A stretch of 64,000 bases of DNA from Hyphomicrobiales bacterium (GTDB taxonomy: Bacteria > Pseudomonadota > Alphaproteobacteria > Rhizobiales > Rhizobiaceae), in assembly GCA_900465685.1 (NCBI GenBank), contig UEGR01000003.1, positions 362,997 to 426,996 of the forward strand, given 5' to 3'. Positions 8,594-15,502 of this stretch are shown here, piece after piece. The notes beneath the pieces are model-generated. The model was not told the origin of the DNA. It saw only the letters and a program-made list of their open reading frames with translations, and searched no databases. Made by a program: the position numbers and the translations under genes. How positions within the stretch are numbered: the first letter of the stretch is position 1; every line of letters starts with the position of its first letter.

Positions 8594-9535
8594 TCAGGCT
8601 TCGAAGCGACTGACTTCCAGTCCCGTGCCGATTGGCAGGAGCACACTGCCGATACCCGCTTTGGCGCGGATGGCTTTACTATAGCGCTGAAGGTTTTCAC
8701 CGCCGGGACGGATCATATTATCCGCCACGACAATCGCGCCGTCATTGAGCTTCGGATAGAAGGCTTCAAGGCAAGGCACGTACAGGTCTTTCCAGAGATC
8801 AAGGAAAACAAGGTCGACCTTTTCCGGCAGCGCTTCGATCATCGCGACGGCATCGCCGATCCTGAAATCGATCTGGTCGGCCAGCCCGGCCTTTGTCGCC
8901 ATTTCCTTTGCGAAATCGGATTTGTAGCCATGGAGTTCCATGGTGATCAGCTTGCCGCCGGTGGCGCGCGCCGCGTCACCGAGCCAGATGCCGGAATAGC
9001 CGAACGAGGTGCCGATTTCGAGGATAGTCGGCTTGTGCAGGCTTCGCGCCAGCGTGTTGAGAAAACGACCTGTGTCGGGACCGATAGCGCGCATACGCAT
9101 ATCCTGCCCGCCATCGCGGCCGCCCGGCGCTTCGATGCGCGGCGCATCGCGTTCCTCACGCTGCCGCGCATGGTATTCATCAAGGACGGCCTGCACCTTT
9201 TTGTCCAGCATATGCTCGCCGACGGTCAGCTTGCGCCAATGGATGGCAAGTTCTTCGCGAAAGGCAAAGCGCACCAGATGCCGTTCGACGACATCCTGCA
9301 ATTGCGCCAGCGAAGGCTGGTCTGGCGAGGTGAGGGCAAGGTGTAGAAACTGGTCGTCGGCACGCAACCGGCATTCGCCGATGGAAAAGCTGATCTGCCC
9401 TGCTTCTGGATCGAAGGTGACCGGCAGCTTATGCGCAAAATGCTTGGCCAGCTGCTGCAAATAACGGCTGGCATGGGCGGTCTCGATAGCCGCCGCGGAT
9501 TCCGCGGCAGCATTGGTTGAGACAGGTGCATTCAT
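8594..9535 (-). CDS. DUF2218 domain fused to a family-3 O-methyltransferase
   Basis: A 313-residue fusion. Residues ~18-102 match DUF2218 (HASRYLQQLAKHFAHK, then SFSIGECRLRAD and HLVRFAFREEL), a domain often seen next to or fused with siderophore-interacting ferric reductases. Residues ~105-313 are a SAM-dependent O-methyltransferase of the catechol/caffeoyl-CoA type (GxG-like LEIGTSFGYSGIWLG, acidic MELHGYK, metal-site-like DLVFLDLWKDLYVP, VADNMIRPGG). It is the second gene of a pair: its ATG overlaps the PadR gene stop by one base (TGATG), implying translational coupling. Likely cytosolic methylation of a catechol-like metabolite; the metal link is inferred from the partner gene. Confidence 0.87.
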   Translation of the reverse strand: MNAPVSTNAAAESAAAIETAHASRYLQQLAKHFAHKLPVTFDPEAGQISFSIGECRLRADDQFLHLALTSPDQPSLAQLQDVVERHLVRFAFREELAIHWRKLTVGEHMLDKKVQAVLDEYHARQREERDAPRIEAPGGRDGGQDMRMRAIGPDTGRFLNTLARSLHKPTILEIGTSFGYSGIWLGDAARATGGKLITMELHGYKSDFAKEMATKAGLADQIDFRIGDAVAMIEALPEKVDLVFLDLWKDLYVPCLEAFYPKLNDGAIVVADNMIRPGGENLQRYSKAIRAKAGIGSVLLPIGTGLEVSRFEA

Positions 9536-10242
9536 CAGCTTTCCTCCACAATTCGCGTGGCTTCCTTGAGGGCGGCCACGATCGCTTCGGCGCTGGCGGC
9601 GTCCATCGGTCCGCGATGCAGTCTTTGACGAACGGTCGCCTTCAGACTTTTCAGCGCATGGATGACCTCATGCGGCATGTCGCCATTGTGCTCGGCAAAG
9701 CTGTTTATCCTGCTCAAAAGAGCATCGGCGGCAGCGCGGTTTGCGACCAGAAAGGCCTCGCCTTCAGCCGTTATGCGATTGAGCTTCTTGCCTGAATCAC
9801 CGGGTTCCGTGACGGTGTAGCCCATATCCTCAAGCCATGAGAGCGTCGGATAAATCACGCCGGGGCTTGGCGTGTAGACGCCTTGCAACTGTTCGGAAAT
9901 ATCCTTGATCAGCTCATAACCGTGACGGGGCCGTTCGGCGATCATCGAGAGGACGAGCAGGCGCAAATCGCCATAATCGAAGATGCGCTCGCGACGGTGA
10001 CCGCCTCGGCCACCACGTCGTTCGCCTCGACCTTCGCCACGCTCCCCGAAAGGATGTTCAGCGTGGGGATGTTCGCCGCGATGGCGGCCAGGTCCACCGA
10101 AAGGACCACCCCAACGCCCACCTCTGTGTTCACCCCGATGGTCGCCCCGATGGTCGCCATGACGACCGTGACGGTGTTGGGCTTCTTCTTGTTCCGGATG
10201 TTCTGGACGGCGATCCGGATCGCCATTTTTTGTGTTTGTCAT
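9535..10242 (-). CDS. PadR-family regulator with His/Gly-rich N-terminus (YqjI-like)
   Basis: A 235-residue repressor-type protein. Residues ~1-85 are a low-complexity His/Gly/Arg region with 12 His. Residues ~90-165 form the PadR winged helix (GDLRLLVLSMIAERPRHGYE, then TPSPGVIYPTLSWLE), followed by the coiled dimerisation segment. This closely matches E. coli YqjI, a nickel-responsive PadR repressor of the ferric reductase gene yqjH with a similar His-rich extension. Start: ATG at 10242, or GTG two codons earlier (10248); no Shine-Dalgarno is visible. A tandem palindromic operator lies immediately upstream, so autoregulation is likely. First gene of a coupled pair with the DUF2218-methyltransferase. 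Confidence 0.9.
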   Translation of the reverse strand: MTNTKNGDPDRRPEHPEQEEAQHRHGRHGDHRGDHRGEHRGGRWGGPFGGPGRHRGEHPHAEHPFGERGEGRGERRGGRGGHRRERIFDYGDLRLLVLSMIAERPRHGYELIKDISEQLQGVYTPSPGVIYPTLSWLEDMGYTVTEPGDSGKKLNRITAEGEAFLVANRAAADALLSRINSFAEHNGDMPHEVIHALKSLKATVRQRLHRGPMDAASAEAIVAALKEATRIVEES

Positions 10243-10258
10243 GACCACAAGATAAATC

Positions 10259-10289
10259 TCGATATATCGAAAAACAAGATATATCGAAA
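10259..10289. promoter_or_regulatory. Tandem operator upstream of the PadR-like gene
   Basis: A perfect 12-bp palindrome TCGATATATCGA lies at 10259-10270. The 12-mer GATATATCGAAA occurs at 10261-10272 and again at 10278-10289, a 17-bp period. The site begins 17 bases upstream of the PadR start codon, so bound protein would overlap the promoter or transcript start. Probable binding site of the PadR regulator itself (inference). Confidence 0.6.
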
Positions 10290-10320
10290 TAAATTTTTCG
10301 TAATGTTTTTCAGACAGCCG

Positions 10321-10992
10321 TCAGGCGAACATAAGATCGACCTGCGCCTCGAACATGGTTGCGGTGTCGATCAGATTGTCCTGTCCGAGCAGGCCGTTAT
10401 GAACAATGCCCATCCATACGGGCGCAGTGAGCAGGTGCGGGTAGGTTTTCAGGATCGTGCCTTTCAACTCGCCGCGCTCGGCGGCCACGTCGATCAGCCA
10501 GCGTATCCGTTCCAGAAAAGGTTCGTAGACTTCGGTGCGATAGACCTCTGTGAGATAGGGAAAGGCATGGCCTTCAGCGAGCACAAGCCTTGCCACCGTG
10601 GCGCGTCCCTTGTTCTCAATGCTCCGCATCACCGGGATCATCGTGCGTTTGCAATAGTCGGAAACCCGCTCGTCCGGCCGGATGGGGAAGTTTTCAATCT
10701 CGCCAAGCGGGTTGGTCACGATATCACGGACAATACCGGCAAAGAGGTCTTCTTTCGTATCGAAATAGCGATAGGCTGTGCCTTTGGCGAGGCTGGCACG
10801 CTCGGCGATACCAGCCATGGTCGCATTGGCGTAGCCCTTGTCGAGGAACTCCCGCATCGCAGACCGGATGATCAGCTTACGGGTTCGCGCGGTTTTTTCG
10901 GGGCTGGGACCGCGTGTTCTGGGCGCCTTCGCTATTGTGCGAGGCTGGGCATTTTGCGCTTCAGCACGATTGGTCTTCGGATCGTTGACCAT
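10321..10992 (-). CDS. TetR-family transcriptional regulator
   Basis: A 223-residue TetR-type regulator. After a charged ~35-residue N-terminal extension, the helix-turn-helix occupies residues ~38-84 (ARTRKLIIRSAMREFLDKGYANATMAGIAERASLAKGTAYRYFDTKEDLF); the ligand domain is the rest, ending in HNGLLGQDNLIDTATMFEAQVDLMFA. ATG at 10992 has AAGGA 8 bases upstream. It shares no obvious target gene: the downstream PadR gene is on the same strand, 72 bases further, and the divergent neighbour is a small membrane protein. Ligand unknown. Confidence 0.92.
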   Translation of the reverse strand: MVNDPKTNRAEAQNAQPRTIAKAPRTRGPSPEKTARTRKLIIRSAMREFLDKGYANATMAGIAERASLAKGTAYRYFDTKEDLFAGIVRDIVTNPLGEIENFPIRPDERVSDYCKRTMIPVMRSIENKGRATVARLVLAEGHAFPYLTEVYRTEVYEPFLERIRWLIDVAAERGELKGTILKTYPHLLTAPVWMGIVHNGLLGQDNLIDTATMFEAQVDLMFA

Positions 10993-11291
10993 GGCTGTTT
11001 TTCCTTCTTCGTAGTGTCGTCATCTCAAAGCAGTGTATTTAATGGTCCCCATTGATTGGCGTTTCTGAGGTCAATCCATCTATGAGTTGTTACGCATTAT
11101 CTCGCGCAGGACCATTGCAGTTTTTTGCTGGAAATACCTTATGAGCGCTTTTTCTGTATAAATTCAGTCTCTTGCAAGCAGAGCCGATGGCGCTGCGATG
11201 GGGGATTGATCTTTGCAATTGGACAGCGATGCCGTTATCACCCGCGTGCAGAGATTAAGCCTTGGCTTTAGACGAGAATTGGAAAGTAAGC

Positions 11292-11528
11292 ATGGTTCGC
11301 AGCATCGGGATGTTGATCGTCGGGATTACGGCACTGGTGAACGGCATCCTCCGATTGGGAACACCGGCACAGGCCGTTGAAAAGTCCGGCTGGCTTTATG
11401 AACAGTTCGGCGATCAAGGCGTTGCCTATGGCACAATCGTGCTTGGTGTGGTCGCGCTTATCATCGGCGCGATCATGTTTCGCAACAGCTGGTGGGTGGT
11501 GATACAGCAAAGGCGCAATCGCGCCTGA
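11292..11528 (+). CDS. Small two-helix membrane protein, unknown function
   Basis: A 78-residue protein with two predicted TM helices (residues ~5-22 and ~43-62) and a basic C-terminal tail (WWVVIQQRRNRA). ATG at 11292 has GGAAAG at 11281-11286, a good ribosome site; an in-frame TTG at 11262 lacks one. No family recognised. It is convergent with the acetyltransferase gene (15 bases between stops). The divergent TetR regulator 300 bases upstream could control it, but nothing in the sequence proves this. Confidence 0.65.
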   Translation: MVRSIGMLIVGITALVNGILRLGTPAQAVEKSGWLYEQFGDQGVAYGTIVLGVVALIIGAIMFRNSWWVVIQQRRNRA

Positions 11529-11543
11529 CTGTGGGAAACCGGT

Positions 11544-12053
11544 TTAGGACAGCGCGATCACGTAGAACTTCGAGTCTACGGCCATTACTGGAAAATTTTC
11601 CGGTAGGGCGCTGCGTTCCACTTCGGTAAAACCGTTCTTCTCATAGAAGCGGTGCGCGCCAAGAAATTTGTCGGTTGTTCCAAGATAAATGCGGCGAATG
11701 CCGTTTTCACCGGCATGGGCGAGCAAGGCTGACAGCAGTTTGCTTGCCGTACCGATACCCGAACCCCGATAGGGAGCGGCGACGAACATCTTCCGCAAGG
11801 CGGCTTCATTGTTGCCAATATCCTTGAGCGCGATTGTGCCCACGACCTGACTGTCATGCTCCGCGATCCAGAATTCTCCAGCGCCGGGTCGATAGAAACT
11901 GTCAATGGCATTCAGGTCAGGCTGATCCTGCGCCGTGATGGCGATGCCATATTCTTCCTGCTGGATCGGCAGAATGACGGAGAAAATGCCTTCCAGATCG
12001 TCCTGTTGAAACGGGCGAACGGTGACGGAAACGGGGGCAGCTATGTCGGTCAT
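11544..12053 (-). CDS. GNAT-family N-acetyltransferase
   Basis: A 169-residue GCN5-related acetyltransferase. The acetyl-CoA-binding motif A is clear (LRKMFVAAPYRGSGIGTASKLLSALLAHA, with the R/G-x-G-I-G pyrophosphate loop), followed by motif B (IYLGTTDKFLGAHRFYEKNGFTEV). The acceptor substrate cannot be read. ATG at 12053. It lies downstream of pqqE on the same strand (105-base gap), so read-through from the pqq operon is possible, but no functional link to PQQ is known. Confidence 0.92.
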   Translation of the reverse strand: MTDIAAPVSVTVRPFQQDDLEGIFSVILPIQQEEYGIAITAQDQPDLNAIDSFYRPGAGEFWIAEHDSQVVGTIALKDIGNNEAALRKMFVAAPYRGSGIGTASKLLSALLAHAGENGIRRIYLGTTDKFLGAHRFYEKNGFTEVERSALPENFPVMAVDSKFYVIALS

Positions 12054-12158
12054 GGGAAACGATTCATCAAAGGAAAGGGATAGCGGAATGTGATCTCAAA
12101 AGCCGTTGAGATCAATTGGTTCTCATCATGTGCTTGAAGCAAAATGTCGTCATGATGT

Positions 12159-13274
12159 TTAGAATTTGCGATAGACGAAACTGTCCGGAATTGGGGCGGA
12201 CGCGTTTTCTTGCGCCATGGCCGTAACCATATCGCGGAGCGGTGAGCGCATGCAGACCGGATCGGTTGCGCTCGCATCTCCGGCCAGCGCCATCGCCTGA
12301 CAGCGGCAGCCGCCAAAGTCGATGTCCTTGCGCTCGCAACTGCGGCAGAGATCGGGCATCCAGTCATCGCCGCGATAGGCATTGAAGGCCTCGCCGTCAT
12401 ACCAGATATCGGCCAGCCCCTTGTCGCGGACATTATCGAAATGAAGCGACGGGATTGTTTCTGCGGCGTGGCAGGGCAGCACACGCCCGTCCGGCGTGAC
12501 ATTCAGGCCGACCCGGCCCCAGCCGCCCATGCAGGCTTTCGGATAAGACGAATAATAATCGGCGGGAACATAGTCGATCACCAGCCTGCCTTCGAGACGC
12601 TTGCGCGCTGCGGCTACTGTCTGGTTGGCTTTGACAACCTGTTCGCGCGTCGGCAGCAGCGCGGCCTTGTTCTTCTCCGCCCAGCCATGAAACTGAACGG
12701 TTGCGATTTCGATGCGGCGCGCGCCGAGCGTCAAAGCAAGCTCCAGCATCGCGTCGAGCTGGTCCATATTCTGCTTGTGGCAGACTGCATTGACGGTCAG
12801 CGGAATGCCCGCCGATGTGACCCAATTGGCCACGGCTATCTTGCGGTCGAACCCGCCTTTATATCCGCCAATGCGATCAGCCGATGCGGCATCGGTGCCC
12901 TGTATGGAAAGCTGCACATGGTCAAGGCCAGCCTGCCCAAGCGCCTCCACACGCGCTTCTGTCAGGCCGACACCCGATGTGATCAGATTGGTGTAAAGGC
13001 CAAGCTCGACGGCGGCCTTGGTCAGTTCAAGAAGGTCCCGCCGCGCCGCCGGTTCTCCACCAGATAGATGCAGGTGCAGGACACCCATTTTTGCGGCCTG
13101 CCGAAAGACCTCTCTCCATTCTTCCGTAGAAAGCTCCTGCTTTGCACCAATCAGTTCCAGCGGGTTGGAGCAATAAGGACAGGCAAGCGGGCAGCGATGT
13201 GTCAATTCGGCGAGCAAAGCCATCGGCGGCGGTGCCAGCCGCTGCAGCTTTGCTTCCTGAATTGCCAGATTCAT
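12159..13274 (-). CDS. pqqE: PqqE, radical SAM peptide cyclase of PQQ biosynthesis
   Basis: A 371-residue radical SAM/SPASM enzyme that forms the Glu-Tyr C-C crosslink in PqqA, the first chemical step to pyrroloquinoline quinone. The radical-SAM Cys are C28, C32 and C35 (CxxxCxxC in RCPLACPYC), followed by LHLSGGEPAARRDL. The C-terminal SPASM domain supplies the auxiliary cluster Cys (CMGGWGRVGLNVTPDGRVLPC and CRSCERKDIDFGGCRC). The GTP-independent cytosolic reaction needs PqqD as peptide chaperone. The start overlaps the pqqD stop by 4 bases (ATGA). Last gene of pqqABCDE. Confidence 0.97.
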   Translation of the reverse strand: MNLAIQEAKLQRLAPPPMALLAELTHRCPLACPYCSNPLELIGAKQELSTEEWREVFRQAAKMGVLHLHLSGGEPAARRDLLELTKAAVELGLYTNLITSGVGLTEARVEALGQAGLDHVQLSIQGTDAASADRIGGYKGGFDRKIAVANWVTSAGIPLTVNAVCHKQNMDQLDAMLELALTLGARRIEIATVQFHGWAEKNKAALLPTREQVVKANQTVAAARKRLEGRLVIDYVPADYYSSYPKACMGGWGRVGLNVTPDGRVLPCHAAETIPSLHFDNVRDKGLADIWYDGEAFNAYRGDDWMPDLCRSCERKDIDFGGCRCQAMALAGDASATDPVCMRSPLRDMVTAMAQENASAPIPDSFVYRKF

Positions 13275-13570
13275 CCCAGAACCTTGATCATGCGGCGGTT
13301 GGCGAGTTCCTGAACAAAGGCCAGCACATCGCTTCCGACCTGTTCACGTGGCGCATTGAATTCCAACGCAAAAGCATCGCAGATTGCATCGACGCTGCGA
13401 ACACCATCGAGCGCATTGACGATCAGGATCGCAATATCGTCCAGCGCCATGGCGCGCTCTGGTGCGAGAAGCACAGTTTGCCCGCGCACCTCATCAACAC
13501 GCAACCTCACGCCGCGTGCAAGCGTGACGATATCCGCCGGTTTGATGGTAACGCTGTCTGTCTTGCTCAT
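13271..13570 (-). CDS. pqqD: PqqD, PqqA-binding chaperone
   Basis: A 99-residue RRE-type (RiPP recognition element) protein that binds the precursor peptide PqqA and presents it to PqqE. Family features are the winged-helix-like fold sequence with VRLRVDEVRGQTVLLAPERAMALDDIAILIVNALDG and a final QELANRRMI. The start is the ATG at 13570 (MSKTDS), overlapping the pqqC stop by 4 bases; upstream in-frame codons are in pqqC. Both ends are coupled by ATGA overlaps, so equal expression with pqqC and pqqE is expected. Confidence 0.96.
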   Translation of the reverse strand: MSKTDSVTIKPADIVTLARGVRLRVDEVRGQTVLLAPERAMALDDIAILIVNALDGVRSVDAICDAFALEFNAPREQVGSDVLAFVQELANRRMIKVLG

Positions 13571-14349
13571 GCGGAAACCTTCTTTTCTGCCAGCGCCTTG
13601 TCCCATCCGGCATCCACGCCTTGCTTGCCGTCCCACGCGCCGGGCGGGATCATGCCAGGTGCCACATAGGCCGCATAAAGCGCATCAAGCTGCGCCCAAA
13701 GCACATCGGTTTTGAAGGTCAGGGCAGCGGCGACAGCATCCTGCTTTTCCAGAGTGTCGGCGTGTTCCAGCACATAGGCAAGACCATATTCGACATCAAT
13801 CGGCGCTTCATTGAGCCTTTGGCGGAAATAGGACAGCGCCTGTTCGTCGGCGAAGGCATAATGCTTCAGCAGGCCCGCGATCCGGTCCTTATGGATTTTG
13901 GGTGCGAAAAGTTCGGTAAGCGACGACGCAACTGCGTCCAGAAGCGGCTTGTCACGGACATAGTGAACATAAGCGCCGACCGCAAAGCGCGTTCCCGCCA
14001 GAATGCCCTTGCCGGACGCCACATAGTCGGGATCAAGGCCAACGGCCTCGGCCAGCTTGAGCCAGCGCCGGATGCCGCCGCCTTCATGAATGCCCCCGTC
14101 GTGGTCTTCAATGCGCGAACGCCAGGCGCGGCGCATGTTCACATCCTCACAGCGCGAAAGAAACGCCGCATCCTTCATGGGAATGCTGCTCTGATAGCAA
14201 TAGCGATTGATCACCCAGGCGCGCACTTGCGTGATGGTGCATTCGCCGCCATGCAGCCGGATATGGAACGGATGCTTGTCGTGATAACGTTCAAGGCCGA
14301 TGGCCAGAAGGCGGGCGTGGAATGTCTCCTTGTCGGCAGCGTCTTTCAT
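13567..14349 (-). CDS. pqqC: PqqC, pyrroloquinoline-quinone synthase
   Basis: A 260-residue cofactorless oxidase that performs the final ring closure and eight-electron oxidation to PQQ. The TENA-like helical family features are intact: HPFHIRLHGGECT near the N-terminus, WVINRYCYQSSIPMKDAAFLSRC, and the substrate-binding HDGGIHEGGGIRRW. Length is normal for the family. Starts at ATG 14349, overlapping the pqqB stop by 4 bases. Cytosolic. Confidence 0.97.
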   Translation of the reverse strand: MKDAADKETFHARLLAIGLERYHDKHPFHIRLHGGECTITQVRAWVINRYCYQSSIPMKDAAFLSRCEDVNMRRAWRSRIEDHDGGIHEGGGIRRWLKLAEAVGLDPDYVASGKGILAGTRFAVGAYVHYVRDKPLLDAVASSLTELFAPKIHKDRIAGLLKHYAFADEQALSYFRQRLNEAPIDVEYGLAYVLEHADTLEKQDAVAAALTFKTDVLWAQLDALYAAYVAPGMIPPGAWDGKQGVDAGWDKALAEKKVSA

Positions 14350-15251
14350 AGAGCAATCTCCTTGCCGTCAAAGGCGATTTCAAACCCGCTGTCCTCGACC
14401 AGCTTCCGTTCGGGACCATCACGCCAGACCGGGTTCGTATTATTGATATGGACGTATATTTTCCGATCCACCGCGACATCGGCGAGCGCTTTCAGGCTGC
14501 CATCGTCGCCGGACATTGAAATATGTCCCATGCGACGGCCCGTCTTGATGCCGGTGCCCGATTGGATCATCTCATCATCGGTGAAAAGCGTGCCGTCGAA
14601 ATAGAGAATATCGGCGCCGCTGATCCGTGCCTTGAGGTCTTCGCGCACCACGGCACAGCCTGGAATGTAATAGACGCGGTGTCTGGCCGAGACGAGTTCG
14701 ACGCCAACTGTCTGTTCGCCCTCAAGGGCGGTGTTCGGGTTTTCGCCTTCCATGAAAAGCGGTACTTTTCCCGGAACGGAAAACAGATGCGCTTCAATTC
14801 CCGGAACCAGCTTGAAGGGTTCATTCAGCGCCACGATTTCCTGTGTAACGAAAGCAGGATCAAGCGCGGTGAAAATCGGGTTTGCAGTGAGGATATCGCG
14901 AATGGCGGCGGTCATCACCAGCCGGAACGCCTGCTTTTCCCGCAGCGTCAAAAGACCGGCAATGTGGTCGATATCGCCATTGGTCAGAAGAACGGTCTTG
15001 ATCGGATTGTCGCGTAGCGCACGCGGATGCAGCGCGGCTGTGTTGATCAACTGCTGGCGTATATCGGGTGATGCATTGAGCAACGCCCAGTTTTCACTAT
15101 CCGATGTGACGGCCAGCGAGGATTGGGTCTGCGGCGCAATCCCGTCCGGCAAACGCGATCGGGCCAGACGGCAGTTTTCGCAGCCGCAATTCCATTGAGG
15201 GAGACCGCCGCCAGCGGCGGCCCCGATCACAATTGCGCGGAACTCCGTCAT
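14346..15251 (-). CDS. pqqB: PqqB, metallo-beta-lactamase-fold PQQ biosynthesis protein
   Basis: A 301-residue protein with metallo-beta-lactamase fold that hydroxylates the tyrosine-derived diamino acid intermediate. Typical features are the N-terminal IGAAAGGGLPQWNCGCENC, the metal motif NGDIDHIAGLL and HISMSGDDGSL near the end. I place the start at ATG 15251 (MTEFRAIVIG) as in the family; a GTG four codons upstream (15263) is possible. pqqA lies 29 bases upstream. The gap holds only a weak inverted repeat, so differential pqqA:pqqB expression by RNA processing is possible but not shown. Confidence 0.96.
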   Translation of the reverse strand: MTEFRAIVIGAAAGGGLPQWNCGCENCRLARSRLPDGIAPQTQSSLAVTSDSENWALLNASPDIRQQLINTAALHPRALRDNPIKTVLLTNGDIDHIAGLLTLREKQAFRLVMTAAIRDILTANPIFTALDPAFVTQEIVALNEPFKLVPGIEAHLFSVPGKVPLFMEGENPNTALEGEQTVGVELVSARHRVYYIPGCAVVREDLKARISGADILYFDGTLFTDDEMIQSGTGIKTGRRMGHISMSGDDGSLKALADVAVDRKIYVHINNTNPVWRDGPERKLVEDSGFEIAFDGKEIAL

Positions 15252-15280
15252 GAAACTGTTCACGCGTCTTGGGAGGCGTG

Positions 15281-15400
15281 TCAGAACAGGATCGGTTCGT
15301 CACCGTCTGCTGGTGCATAGCGATTGATTTCCATGCCGCAGCTAACTTCGATGAACTTCGGTGCATGCCACGACACAGGCTTTTTCAGAGGCTTTGTCAT
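15281..15400 (-). CDS. pqqA: PqqA, PQQ precursor peptide
   Basis: A 39-residue precursor peptide. It carries the diagnostic E-x3-Y pair (MEINRYAPAD; Glu24 and Tyr28) that PqqE crosslinks to form PQQ, preceded by the typical KPVSWHAPKFIEVSCG. The ATG at 15400 has AAGGAG 8 bases upstream, a strong ribosome site as expected for a peptide needed in excess. First gene of pqqABCDE; a promoter must lie in 15401-15502. Glucose or alcohol dehydrogenases that use PQQ are not in this window. Confidence 0.95.
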   Translation of the reverse strand: MTKPLKKPVSWHAPKFIEVSCGMEINRYAPADGDEPILF

Positions 15401-15502
15401 AAGGCTTCTCCTTGGTTGGACGAATGATAACATTCTACCACCTATAAACTAGGAAGAGCCACAGCCTTTACCAGACCAAGACGGCCGCTTTTTTGCGGAT
15501 TA

